Below, piece by piece: positions 1 to 12,900 of a stretch of DNA of 49,309 nt. A program made the translations under genes and the position numbers. Origin of the DNA: Saccoglossus kowalevskii (Eukaryota > Hemichordata > Enteropneusta > Harrimaniidae); assembly GCF_000003605.2 (NCBI RefSeq), contig NW_003132853.1, positions 219,831 through 269,139 of the forward strand, read 5' to 3'. A model generated the notes under the pieces. It saw only the letters and a program-made list of their open reading frames with translations. It was not told where the DNA came from and ran no database searches. The first letter of the stretch is position 1, and each line of letters opens with the position of its first letter.

Positions 1-1557
1 TCACAGACATATGACCATTAATTGTACGTTCGCGATATTTATATTTTATCTGTGGTCACTGAAAAATCAAGAATAAGAACGTTTCATTACTTATAAACAC
101 TTTCTCATTTTTACATTTTACGGATTGTGTCTCTTGTGCATAAAACTGGCATCATCAAAACAACTTAGGGCGTTTGCTACTGTAGTCATGGCAACGATAT
201 GCTAGTCCCACAGGAAGCTTGCCGCACGAGCCACTTGTAAACTTAATGTTGTATACAATCAACTATAACGATGAATTATGTTCCTGCCAATAAGTTGAGC
301 GAATATTATTAGTTTCTTTTATTGATTTGTTTTGGATCGGAAAAAACATGATATTGGTCGCAGAGATTGTATGAATATTTTGCTTCAATATTAATGGCGG
401 GAAAGGCATATATTGAACGGGACTGTTTTGTGAAAAGTGTCAGTATATGACAATGGCAGCAAGAAAAACTACACGAGACGTATGAATTTACTGTACCAGG
501 CTGTTTACTGTTCGTATCCTTCCTTTGAAAAGAACGATCTGCCGATGACTTATGTGCAAATTACTGTTAACTATCATCAATCTTATTATATTTTTGTTAA
601 ATGCAAATTTGAAAATACTTCAAATAACCACGAACCAAATAAACGCGATTCAATTAAAAATATCACATTGCAAATATAATGCTAACAAACATCCGAACAG
701 CATTCGATGTATTGAACAAGACAAATACTGGTCCGTGGGAAAATGTAAGTACATTTATGCGGCCCCTCCATTATATTTCAAGTTGCCCGCTCAGTTTGAA
801 TACTTGAGCACGGATACCGGTGTGCAGCTGTGCACGTAACTACGACATTTGATCGCCACAGTCGGTGCTTCATTAACCAAACCTCGCCAGCATCCTCAGT
901 TTGAGGCTCGGATCATCTAGTCTTGAAACCGAATTTAATCGTGGAAATGTACTACCTGGCGCCACCACAGTGTTTCTAACCTGTTTAAACTCTAGTTGAC
1001 TAATGCTAAAATAATATTTAGATTACTTCGACATTTTAATATACATCTTAGAGAAAATGCTGCTCCTCGTAACAGAAACAACGGTAACCGAGTAATACCG
1101 AGTGACACGAAACAGTATGAAGGTAAACGAGTTAGGACGAACCGGGAAGTGCCTGCGGCAAAATTCAACGATAAACTAAATTAAAACTATACATTTTGTT
1201 CATGCTTTTGCTATCACTAATCAATTTTGTGTGATAAAAATTGGTTTATCACATATGGTACGAGTGGTCTCTTTGACCCGATAGTAAAAAGTGACCTTAA
1301 TATTCGACGACTCGTCAAATATGAAAAGTATTTTTCACTATACGGCGTGAACTATATATTTCAAACAGAAAACAAGACACTTTGCGGAGGTTGAAAATTA
1401 AACAGTACAATCTATTGCATCACATTTGAAGTGCGCCCCTAACCGAACACCCTGCGTCACTCTATTGTGTAAGTGGAATATGTGAAAGTGACAACTCAAA
1501 TCGTGATACGGCTTCTCTCGTGTAATATTACTTTTTGCTGTGAATGTCAATAACGCA

Positions 1558-1616
1558 CGTTGCAATGACCACTGACCTCATCGTTGCAATGACCACTGAC
1601 CTCATCGTTGCAATGC
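1558..1616. repeat. Short tandem repeat, 24-bp unit, about 2.4 copies
   Basis: The unit GTTGCAATGACCACTGACCT plus CATC is repeated twice exactly and then begins a third time before diverging at GTTGCAATGCATATG. Confidence 0.9.
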
Positions 1617-2441
1617 ATATGAGCATTTGCAGTATATGTGCAGGAAGGGAGAGGAGGTACTTTTATTGGAAGCTGTATGTATGCGGTCACGTGCTACCAC
1701 ATGGCCTCTCCTTTTGTGCAAAAGTATCCGAGGCCTACAATTCCGGTATTCATTACCGAAACTATATATAAAGCTCAAAAATCGCTAAAATATAGTTCAA
1801 GTAAAAGAAAGTGTAAATTCCAGCAGTCATTTTGGTGCTAATAATGAATTATGACTGTCAATAATGGAAAGAATAGCACATATTATCTGGCTCCATTTTG
1901 TCTGTCACATAAGTGTGAAAAATTATTTGGCAATAATGAGGGTCACTAAAAGTTGACGGGACTTGCCATTGCCATTGCCACGTTATTTGTGTGGTTAAAA
2001 CTGTGTCAACACTAGAGCACATCTAAAACAACCCTATCTATATAGAACAACATAATAATTATAAACAATATTGCCTTTAGGCAGAATAATCCTCGTAAAT
2101 ATCCATAAGATCAATGAGACATTTTATCTTTTCTCAATAATTGTGTCAATTATTTCTGTCCTAAAAGTAAAGTAAGAATATGTCACTGTGAGTCGATTCC
2201 TCATCAATTTAAATTGTATATAATATTAAAATCGCCATATCGTTGAAACCCTGGATGGCGGCCATTTTGAAAAAAAATATTGCAATAATTGGTCACGCGT
2301 AATATGTGGCATTTATGATGCATTAAGTTGAAAATAATATCGCATGTCATGTGAATTGTGATTGGCTATTTCAAAATATACGTTTACAGATGCAAAATTT
2401 AATACAAATCTTAGAATATGTCGAATGATGAAATTTGTTTT

Positions 2442-2451
2442 GTCACGTGAC
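2442..2451. promoter_or_regulatory. Perfect CLEAR/E-box palindrome GTCACGTGAC
   Basis: A 10-base palindrome with the core of MITF/TFE/USF-type bHLH-ZIP sites, followed directly by GTGAACG. It is one of three perfect copies in this window (also 37046 and 46423). Confidence 0.35.
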
Positions 2452-3488
2452 GTGAACGTACAACCTAATTCAATTTCTCTTTAAAAAATAATTCACCGGG
2501 CTAATTGCTTTTAAAACCTCTGCAAAGGTAAACTTTGACCTAGTTTTGCGCTATAGGGCAAGCCACTTACATACATTCGAAGTAGGGCTACCCATATTTG
2601 GTCTTGAAAAAACATAATTTGTACATTATCGAAAGAAAAGGTTAGTTCAGTCAGAATACGAATTGTGTCATAAATATTGATTAATACTACACTTCATGAA
2701 TACACATTGGCTGGATTAGAAGGATTGGACTGCAGGACTGTGACGTAGGAATCATTCAATGAATGACTCAAGACGGCAAACAACGAACACAATAAATACA
2801 ACCGAGAGAAGACAACTCTCCGATAACGACAGCGACCTACTCTACAGATAACCTCAAACGCTAAATGTACACTTTAAGTCAGCTATAATTCGACTGATTA
2901 TTATAAGTAAAATATATCGGGTCAGCCATCTGACAGCTTGTTTGCGATTTCTTCAGTGACACCGATATAGATCATCGACGTATGACCCATTTCAACGGGT
3001 AACCCCACGCAATACAATGTCACATACCAATCACTGAAACCGCTACAGGTCGAAACGGTGGTCCCAACAGACTTATTGTCGAGAGGTTGTGTGTGACTGT
3101 AACTCTACAAGTGTCGTCATTGTTTTGACAGCGATGCAAGATATATGTTCAACCACATACTATAAAAAACTGTGGCGTGGCATTTGAATTATCCCTTTCA
3201 CCACCAGTCCCCTCTTTTCATCACAAATTCACAAAATAGTCCTTTTTATAAGTCTGCACTTTCCTTCAGGAAATTGGGACAAAAACATTTTTGGGGTAAA
3301 AACAGAAAATTATTTCAAATTTAGTTTGTTGGCTTCAAAAACGGTTCATTTCCAGAAATATTGAAGACTGTAAGAAAAAAGTGCAGACAAATTTGGGCGG
3401 GAAAGTCTGGTGGTGAAAAGGCTAAGAGTTGGGTTGAGTCGAAGCCGCGGCCTATATACAAGGCAGAATTTGATTTAAAAATGTAAAC

Positions 3489-3564
3489 AAGCTGCTCTCT
3501 GATTGGTCTGAGTGTTAGGTGTTAGAGTGAGCTAGCCAATCAGGCACAATCTTGTAAGCAGCTT
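3489..3564. repeat. Nested inverted repeat with two opposed CCAAT boxes
   Basis: AAGCTGCT (3489-3496) pairs with AGCAGCTT (3557-3564). Inside them, CTGATTGG (3499-3506) pairs with CCAATCAG (3536-3543). The inner arms are CCAAT boxes in opposite orientation. It could be a tiny foldback element or a paired NF-Y site. Confidence 0.6.
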
Positions 3565-5330
3565 CGCATTGATTCCACATAAACTGAGAGCTTACAGTTT
3601 TTACAGTGATACATTTTGAAAATTCCCCTTAAATTTGTTTTCAAATAAGAACTTTACGAATGTTTCACTGAACTAACGCCTGGATTCCAAGATTCTCAAT
3701 TGTCTAATGCTCCGACATTCTTGAAATAAATATATAAAAACAACAGACCTAATAAAAACAATTTCTTCATGTAAGTTACGAAGATTTAACACAGGTAATT
3801 GTGACCAACTAAACACAAAGAAGAGAAAGCTTCAGACCCTGACTCGAAAGAACCATATGAGGGGAGTACAATCACATGCAAATACACTTAAAATACAACA
3901 GGTTACAATTAGAGTAAATAATCATGCAACAAAATATGACGAGACAACTGTCGAGATGAGAGGGGGGGGGGCGAATACATAAATACGACTAAATTGTGGT
4001 AGTACGTTACTTACTTCTCTCCTATGAAGCTGCGTGCGAGCAAAATAAAGAAAAGAATTAATATTAGTAAAAAGTGGAAATTTCAATATTTGAATATTTT
4101 CAGTGGCAGAGAACTTGATGTGTAATTCTCTAGAAGAGGTATACAACGGGTAGTTGTTACCATCTTTAAATTTAAATGGACACTTTGTTAACAAGACACG
4201 ACTCGTACGTGTTTCTGCATTATGATACATATCTGATATCATATGCATGCATGAGTTGTCTCCTGAAACCAATCCTGTACGTCATAAATAGAATACTCGA
4301 TATATACAAGTTATTTGTTGACAAGAGTGATGTGGGGCGTACAATATGCAATCATGTAGTTAGTATGTAGCCAGGATATTATGTTTTGAATGTGTACATC
4401 TAAAACATGAGATCTCGTTTTATTTGAATTATTGAACCCACTGCGCTGGCATATTTACGTGCAGGTGGAACCTTTGTGTTTATATAGAGTCGTGGGAAAA
4501 TATATGACATAATTTCTCTGAGAATGTCGTAAAATGTTATTTAGAGGAAATGAAGCCTAGTTCTACACACAATTAAACGTGTAGGCATGAGTGACGCGTC
4601 ACCGACACCTGTCTTCGTGCACAATCTCGGAAACGTTTGCTAGTGACTGAGAGGTACATTTTTAATAACTGCGACAGTTCAGCGTTCAATTGTTGACTGT
4701 TTTCTGAAAAAAGCTACTAGTATACCCCAGAGTCGAGGTCATAGAAGTGATTGAAAACATCACACATTGAAATAGACTTAAAATCAAAAGAAGGAGGGCG
4801 ACGTAATTTACGTCAAATTCTTAAAGGAACATTTTTTTATGTTCAGGAGGCTGCATTGAAAGATTAAATTCAATACTCTCCCAGAAGAAAAAAACGTTAC
4901 ATGATCGCGTCGACACAAAGCTGTACGGCATTAACCCCGTCTGTCAGACAAAACATGCTCTGGTAGGATTAGCTCTGTTTTAAATTGATCCCCATGAGAT
5001 TTAAACATCAGAAAGGGGGACTTAAACGGGATTTGGACCAGGCATATAAAGGAAGCAAACACTCGCTGCTACAGACAGTGAAATCTTTTGAGACGAGGAA
5101 TAGACATCTTAAATGTTACACATTCCTTTGTTTTAATACGTCAATGCATGTTTACAAAGACACGCGAGAGTTCGTATAACTGTGGGTGTTTGATTCTGTG
5201 ATTACGTGAGTAACTTGAAGGCTTGTGAGTAGTTAAATTTGCACCAAGCCACTACTTTTTTCAGCATTTCATAATATTGTAACCAAAGAGAACCTGCCAA
5301 GTCATGGTTAAAGCGCGGTAGCCGTCGCGC
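3565..5330. other. Non-coding stretch
   Basis: No gene seen. It holds a run of ten G at 3962-3971. The open frame of 116 codons on the minus strand at 3922-4272 has no recognisable features and is near chance length. Confidence 0.4.
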
Positions 5331-5448
5331 TGCGCATGTGTGAGATATATGGGTCTCATATAAACAAAGATGGCGACTTTGACTGTTGCGCATGTGTGAG
5401 ATATATGGGTCTCATATAAACAAAGATGGCGACTTTGACTGTTGCGCA
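5331..5448. repeat. Exact 56-bp tandem duplication plus six bases
   Basis: Copies at 5331-5386 and 5387-5442 are identical by eye, followed by TGCGCA. Each contains ATATAAACAAAGATGGCGAC, which includes an AAGATGGCG (YY1-like) motif around an ATG with a good start context. Identity of the copies implies recent duplication. Confidence 0.95.
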
Positions 5449-5503
5449 GATCAACGAGTACGAACTGACACGTTTCCAAGCTTTAATTGGGCAGGCTCGT
5501 TGA
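5426..5503 (+). other. Short frame starting at the duplicated ATGGCG (25 codons), possible upstream or first-exon ORF
   Basis: ATG in the context AAAGATGGC opens 25 codons beginning MATLTVAQINEYELTRF and ending at TGA 5501-5503. The copy one unit upstream (ATG 5370) ends after nine codons because the duplication returns to the unit start. Length is too small for a claim, no homologue is recognised, and the ATG may simply be part of a YY1-type site. Confidence 0.12.
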
Positions 5504-6434
5504 AGAAAGTATTAATGTTCGAAACTATTTATAGACATTCAAGGCTCAGAGGAAGTTCTCATACATCGAAGAACAGATCCATTGATATCTAGTGGCTGTG
5601 TTCTTTGACTTTTCTCATGTTACTGCATCCATGTAGTGCGTCATCACAATACACCAAGCGTGAAAACAAGAAACTAGCAGCGTCAGTCGCTAAATTACGT
5701 GTTCTATACGAGAACACTGAAATACACGTGCTGGGTAATAAGAATAAGAATACACAATAATACAGTACAAACACATCTGCATATGCTGAGTGTCACGCGG
5801 CAGTGGTGCAAAAACCAAGATGACAGACGCCCCTGCGTAGACACAATAATCCTGATGATTAGAAGTTATAAACACAATTCTTCACAAAGCATTTCGAAAA
5901 AAAACTACAGAGACAATATGAAAACGAATCTATATTCATAAAACACTAAAATAAATCACCTCAACCTGAAGTAAAACACACACTGAACTGAGTGATAACA
6001 ATTTACACAGTTTTTCAATCATCTCTCTATGGAGTTTCTAATAGTTGGTCTATATCAATCATTCTACTACTTGTTACCCCTCAGTTACACAAGCCAGACT
6101 ATATAAAACAGTGACGTAAAAATCGTCAATTATCAAAACAAGTAAATTTTAGTATTTTCAAGGTATAATCAATAAGATTGATTTATTTTATTTATTCATA
6201 CCAATAACGACCAATAATTGTTCATTCGTATTAATTAATAATTTCCACAAATAAGATACATTTGCAATGTTTACTTTCGTGTAGCTGGTGTCAAGTCATG
6301 TTCTCACGTTGAAATTGTAACCTATGGCTACCGCCCCGTTGAAGCGATGGGGCACGCATACTTTGCTAAATTACGTATATTTATCTTTCTGCATTTTCTT
6401 TCAGAATGTTACATGCGTGTTAATGGAAGCTCCA

Positions 6435-6574
6435 CCATTAAAGGTCGGTGGTCGTCGCGCCGCGTTCTGTCCGATACGGGACTCACAGCGACATACACAA
6501 CGTGTGTAAAATACAGTGTTTGTATACATGGATTTCGAACACGCGCTGCGCCGACGACCACCGCCCTTCAATCG
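6435..6574. repeat. Foldback: imperfect inverted repeat with about 30-bp arms
   Basis: The left arm 6435-6464 and right arm 6542-6574 share a perfect 12-bp core, CGGTGGTCGTCG (6446-6457) against its complement at 6552-6563, extended on both sides with few mismatches. The arms are GC-rich, unlike the surroundings. Probably a relic of a small inverted-repeat transposon. Confidence 0.7.
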
Positions 6575-7323
6575 TGTGATACATGCGAGCATTCGCATGT
6601 CGGTTGAACCCTTCTGTGATAGTTTTTAGTGATCCGTCATCTGTATCTTTTACTGGTGGAAGTAGGGAGTCTGAACCCAGATTGTAAGACGCCACGAATA
6701 CGCTCTCGGGTTTATGCTACGTCAACAAACGCGAAACATGAGCTGCTCCATTATTCTTCACACCGGTGAAATACGGTTCACCTAAGGTCACATACTTCTA
6801 AATTAAAGACTGAGGTTGACCTAAATTTATCTAAATATGTCATTTTCAACTTTGTTCAGAATACAAGTACATGAAAAGAAATGTATTTTCTCAATTGTGA
6901 CTCAGAACTCGTACATGCGACGAATACGTCATCAGTTCATGGAAAGCTAAGTTGATATTATCTACGATCCTATCTTTTGTTATTCTTGGATATCTACCAA
7001 GAAGCGAAGTAAAACAAAAATCATCATCAATTTATCATAATGGCCTAGATTCATTATCACACATACATGAGAGAGAAAAGAGGATATACAAACAACCAAT
7101 CAATCAAACACCGCATTATAGTTCAAATTGACGAATGAGATATCCACCTTCAGCTCGTACACTCCATTTCTAAATTACACGCCACTTTTTAAAAATCTTG
7201 TTTCTAAAAACTTAATAAACGCTGACACCATCTCACCGGTTAATTCACTGCAAATTGCACAATCGAATTGAAAATTCGGGGCATCGCGTTACACAAAGAG
7301 AGAAAGTACAAGACATAAACAAC

Positions 7324-7479
7324 ATGGCGGAATACTCGGAGTTAGTATTCCCATACGTGTTTGCGTGTGTGGTCTGGCTCGAGACATGCTTTAATAAAAA
7401 GACCCTGTCGACCCCTTCATACATTGCGAATAAACAAGCCATTCAACAATGGTGGCCGAGAACTGAGAAAGTATTCTGA
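7324..7479 (+). other. Weak candidate coding exon (51 codons)
   Basis: AACATGGCGG gives a good start context. The frame begins MAEYSELVFPYVFACVVWLE, a mildly hydrophobic N-terminus, and ends at TGA 7477-7479. A VxWLET piece faintly recalls the first helix of CAAX protease 1 (ZMPSTE24-type) proteins, but this is too short to trust. No further exon was found on the plus strand. Confidence 0.12.
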
Positions 7480-8976
7480 ACATTAACACCTACAACGTTG
7501 CTTCCATCAGAATATAAACCAAATGATAAACTTTTGATCAAAACTGGTCCATTTGGTTAAAAATTAGTATTAAAATTAGTGAAATTATTTAAATATTATT
7601 AAAATTGCACCCGATTCATTTTAGCGCTTCCGCCCAACTGCATTGTAGGTAATAAAACACAGAAGTACCCGGGGGACACACACACCATCCACACTGTGAC
7701 TAATAACTTCGGAAGTGTTTTTACAACTTGGCGTACTTAGTTGACATTGGTACTTTAATCTACTTTCGGCATTCTAGTAATTATACAAACCCCCTCGGGA
7801 AACATAAACCTTCGTTTAATTGATAACATCCAAATTAAACAGCTGGGCACTTTTTATTGAGGTTTCACGCAGCAATTAAGACTCAAAACTGTCTCCCTGC
7901 CAGCAGGCAAATCAGATATCGTCGAAAGTAGTACCGTGTTATTTTAAAGCATTCCTAGAGAGATCACGTGCTCAGATTTCCGATCGCTCAGTTGGATGTC
8001 GTCATACGGGTTACATCTGTTTCAATGGCAGCGTCAATAAAACAATACCATGTGTGTTCGTTTTGCTAAAACTATGCAGATATACAGTGTTTCAACCACG
8101 AGGTCGGAATAAATAACTCATGGCCATATGGTTTAGTGTGAGTCAGATATAAACCACTTCAGTTTACGAGAATATCGACGCGATCATTAAACAGTGAAAT
8201 CATATACGAGTCACGGACGTGGTCAACTTGCAATTCATGCGCGGATTTAGGGGCAGCAACACGAGCCCCAACCCGTTCAACTGGCAAAAAAAAGACCAAT
8301 CAATTGCCAAACCCAGGCTACGTCATGAGGAGATTCAGTAGCGCCCACATTAACAAATTGCTGTATCCTCCAGTGAAATTATGCGTCCCATTCCGAGCCA
8401 TGCAAAAGTAAAGCATGATTGTTTGTTGTCACGCAGTACGCGTTCGAATTTATCCTTACAAAAGAATGTATACAATCAATTTTAAACGTGACGCGATACA
8501 TTAACTGTGGGATCTTTAATTTTCATGTTTTAGAATTATTTGTATTTTTTGGAACGATTAGAATAATCGAAACCGAAATTGTGTATTCTGTGTCGTCCAT
8601 CAGCCATTTAGAACATGTCCCGCGTTCTGTGGTGATGAATGTGGCGTCGTCTGACAAATGTATCCTGATTAACATTACTGATAACCGTAATTACAAAATA
8701 TATAATGGTACATGCGCACATATATATATTAAAATGGACATTGTTATTGCGAAACGTGTTATATTCATCTTTTGAACTGCAGAACTATTGCAGTGCAATA
8801 ATAAAGCTACCAAATAATAGTTGCTAAACTCAGGTGGCGATAAAATTGAAATAATCGCAACACTATAGACAGTATAACAACATTGATAAATATCCGGCTG
8901 TGTTGTAGTTAAACTATATAGTGGATTTTGCCATATGCTACATTGGTCGCCGTGCTTCATTAAAAGACTACCTTAA

Positions 8977-9067
8977 ACAAACAGACAGACAAACAAACAA
9001 ACAAACAAACAAACAAACAAATAAATAAATAAATAAATAAATATTTAATAAATAAATAAATAAATAA
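8977..9067. repeat. Compound tetranucleotide microsatellite (CAAA)n-(TAAA)n
   Basis: GACA-type units pass into about ten CAAA units, then into TAAA units interrupted once by TATTTAA. Confidence 0.95.
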
Positions 9068-9663
9068 TATGTGCTCATAAGTTGCCCCCCTGTCGCTATC
9101 ACGACATGGATTACTTGAACTTAGAGGTCATCTGAAATGACACTGATTTATAACATAGTTTTAAATTCTGCACAGTACGTCAACTTCATCCCAGTGTTGC
9201 CAATTTAACAGCTCTACCTGGGTTGTTAATATTCAACACACGCACAGCTCTAGAAGAACCTTAAAAAAATCATGGTGTCCCAGTCAACCTGAGTGTGTGA
9301 GTTTTGCTGAGATTTTGCAAATTTAGTAGTCATTTTCGTGCCAAAATGACAATGGGCAGAGTACTTGTATTTTTAAATAGGTTTGTCAATTGATTTGTCA
9401 TTTTTTAGCGGGCAGAAGGGGGGGGGGGATGGTATTATATTTGTTCCAAATAATTCGCCTTACGCGAGATCACTTTTGTTATTGTATTAATATGATACTC
9501 CTTTATTTAAGGTAATGGAGACATGCTATGACATCATGATATTGTTATAGAAGGCAAAATGTTTGTAATTTCTTATATATCCAGAAAAGAAAGATATGCA
9601 ATTATATGTATTATATTATGTTATATTATTTTGTTATATTATATTATATCATATTTAAAAAAA

Positions 9664-9931
9664 ATATTATTATACATCAAGGATACATCACGGGAATGCC
9701 GAAATCCAAAAATCAGAATCCAGAATCAGCGAAATTCTTTGAGTGGAATTTGGTCAATTCCTGGTGGCAGCCATGTTTGTTTTTATTATTAGAGGACGCT
9801 CACACGTGTAATCATTCCATATTTGGAATCTGCATTTCCATATATGGTAGGATGAAAATACTCCGTAAAATACCGCAAAATTACGGCGAGCTGTAACTTA
9901 TGGTGTTACGGTGACAGATGTATAATAATAT
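9664..9931. mobile_element. Small inverted-repeat (MITE-like) element, copy 1, 268 bp
   Basis: The termini are perfect 15-bp inverted repeats: ATATTATTATACATC at 9664-9678 and its complement at 9917-9931. About 200 bp of its interior (from about 9724) is clearly similar to 14727-14920, which marks it as a dispersed element. It has no coding capacity, so it would depend on a transposase supplied elsewhere. The interior carries two CArG boxes at 9817 and 9838. Confidence 0.8.
9817..9847. promoter_or_regulatory. Pair of CArG boxes in element copy 1
   Basis: CCATATTTGG (9817-9826) and CCATATATGG (9838-9847) both fit CC(A/T)6GG, the binding consensus of SRF/MADS-box factors. They start 21 bp apart, two helical turns. 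Binding is not shown. Confidence 0.45.
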
Positions 9932-12900
9932 GTATGCGTACTGGCAGCCTCGATGTCGCCACCAGTCAACTTTGGCAACCGAGTTCAATTCTGAGACATT
10001 TTTCTCTATGGGTAATTACAAGTTTTTCTTAATGACAATGGGGGGGGGGCAGAAGTTTCAATAGATTTTGACCGGACCTTCTACTAGGATCAAACACACA
10101 GGTCTACAAGTTGACTGCATGTTATAATGCGCTCAACTGTCACCAGATATGCTTAGGGTTGAACCATCATTGTCCACGCAGGGGTAGTATATGCACATAA
10201 AACAATAACCTGCAGTGAAAAATATCCTCAATCATGGGACAGTAAAAAAAGCACCCTCAAAACCAGAATAATAACAAGAATGACACAAGGTAGAATTAAT
10301 GCTTTATCCCTTAGAAGAAACGATGTCATGGAGCTTTATGGTTCGAATTACCAGCAAATCACGCGTATGATTTTTTAGAGGAACTGATCTATAAGCGATT
10401 TCCCATAGTGTTCACCACTTGCATATACGGTAATGGACAACAGGTGCAATATAGACGTTTTCTTCAAGGACATATGTGATACGACCAATAACACGAAATA
10501 AATCAGTAGGTACATCCATCATGACCGTTGCCACAGCTGCCGTGTCATTCAAGACAAATATATGTCATAAAATATGGTTACAAAAATGAATAAGCTATAA
10601 CAGTCGGTGTCATTTTACACTTACAGTGACATTACGAATGCATGACCTACGCAAAACCATGGACGACACGAAGACGTAACATTGCAGGGAAATGAACTGT
10701 ATTAGGTAGATACTCGGGGTGCTTGACACTTGCCGGGCATTTCAATCAGACATTCTGGAACCATCAGTATTGCGATCGAATATAACTCAACAATGTCCAA
10801 GGTTTATCCGTATGAGAATGCTATTAGATGGAGCGGGTAAGTATTTTTGATAAAAATCACAATCTAGTAATTTCTGTGCAGATTTCTTCGATTCATTTTC
10901 CCAGCATACACAGCGAATTCCTTCATCATATTGATGATTCTCATTAAAAAAACCCGACATAAATGATGGTTGAGCCCTCATCCTTTCTGAAATGATCCGC
11001 ATGTAATGCAAGTCGTATCAGCATTCTCTTCTTCTAATGTTATAATATGTATGAGGCGAAACCGTGACACTAAATTATACTTAAATGCAATTGTCGTGTT
11101 AAATTATTTCGTTATATATCTGGATTTATTTGGTACGTACAGAAAATTAATTAATTTTAATAAGACAATATAATTTTATTACGAGCATTAGTTCATCACA
11201 AAACCTATTATTAATCAAGGACAATCTAAATCATGTGTATTTATTCTTCATTACCATTTCTATGAAAACGACGGCGTCAGTTTAAACTTGTTTCTCTAAA
11301 CTTCTGCCCACATAAATTAAATGTATAGGTTCTGGAATACATTACTTTGTCACGGAATAATGGATTATCAAAGGCGTTCATTAGCAGAGATATACTGGGC
11401 TCGAAAACACTTTCGTGTAAACTTTAACAAAATAGGAAACATTTATATCATGATGGATTTAGGAATGGACTTAGGACATGTACTTCATTTATCTTATACA
11501 TTTCAGCCAGAAATACTGTTTTCTGAGAATCGCGGGTTTAGTCATTTTTTTTAATCAGTCTAACACGTGACTCTTACGCAAACACATGACACCTTGTGTC
11601 TTCAGATGCGTTCCTTTATATCCAGGCTTTTCAACAACAATGGTAAAAGAAGGTTTTGAGTAAGATAACAGACGGAAAATTCTTTAATGGAGAATGACAA
11701 AACACCCTTTCCCGCTATCTCAATGAATGTCATATAATAATATCAAAACGAGTCAGGTTACGAATCAATACTCAAGTGGAGCATTCTATAAATGCTGTAA
11801 ATAGTCGCTCACAGCTACTAAAATGCTGCATCGATCTGACACGGCAGCTGACGAGGCGTGCTTATCTTTGTATAAGCGCATTCATACAGTAGAACGATAC
11901 TATTAATCACCATGACAACATTCACGTTTAAGCAAATGGAGTAAGCATATGAACATATTATAAAAGAAGAAATACAAATTTTGGAAGATGTTTTACAATG
12001 AATATATAATGCAACATATTTCGTTTGGATCAAATTCGTGCCGCTGTCTGCGTTCAAGGACGCGCTTCGCATATTATTCACTTTTTTTATAATTGTCCAC
12101 CGCCGTGTTATCCGTATGACAATGGTTTCCTTGGTAACACCATCTCCAATGTCGCGAACAGTTATTATTCCTCGGGGAATACAGCGGTTATCAGTGCAGA
12201 ACAGATGAGTTGCTGGTGAAAATTATAATGCTATCGTGTAAATTTGAAAATGTATTCATTTTAGGTGCATATATACCCCCTGAATGATGATTTATCGACG
12301 CTATCGGGTGTAATATGTGATATCTATTCACGTGTGTACGGGAATCGTTGCGATATTTGTAGCTATCGAAACACGAGATATCCGCCAAGTAAATACCTTG
12401 ACTGTTTTTAGATGAATGTTTCTCACTATCCCAATATTTCATGCGCCAATAAAACGATTGCCCATAGCGTACCTAAGAGATGATGTTTGAGAAACTACTA
12501 GAACTAAAGCTATATTTTCTACAAAAATGAACATGGCCCCCACTCATTGAGTGTCAAGTTTGAAAAAAATGTTTGAAATTAGTAAAAATACCAATATTTT
12601 GTTTGAAACAATACTAAAACATTGCACTCATGTTCACAATGTTTTATAGTGGCGTTTTTATTCTACAAATATGTCACTCGCACAGTAATGCGATACTTTT
12701 GACACGTTTTAAGGCTGGCAGCTGCATTTGTGACCTTTTTTGAGAGAAAAAATTTCGACTGAAGCTCACTAAGCACAAGCGTCAGCATAAACTTATAGAA
12801 AGATGCCTCGGCTAATCTAGTAGGCTATTCCCGACTGAGCAACAAATATACCCGAAACTCGATGTAAAACGAAATTACTAGAAACCCACAAGTGCACACG

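Larger units (their letters stand above)
1..3480. other. Non-coding stretch, AT-rich
   Basis: No gene seen. It contains a short 24-bp tandem repeat (1558-1616), a YY1-like ATGGCGGC next to its mirror GGCCATTTT near 2255, and GTCACGTGAC at 2442-2451. Confidence 0.4.
5504..9663. other. Non-coding stretch
   Basis: No supported gene. It holds a foldback (6435-6574), a weak candidate first exon (7324-7479), a tetranucleotide microsatellite (8977-9067) and a run of eleven G at 9418-9428. An open frame on the plus strand at 8419-8775 lacks an ATG start and is of chance length. Confidence 0.4.

Noticed and set aside
3922-4272. 116-codon open frame on the minus strand
   Set aside because: No family features, near chance length, and it crosses a G homopolymer.
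8419-8775. 118-codon open frame on the plus strand
   Set aside because: It begins with TTG rather than ATG, has no recognisable domain, and about one frame of this length is expected by chance in this much AT-rich sequence read six ways.
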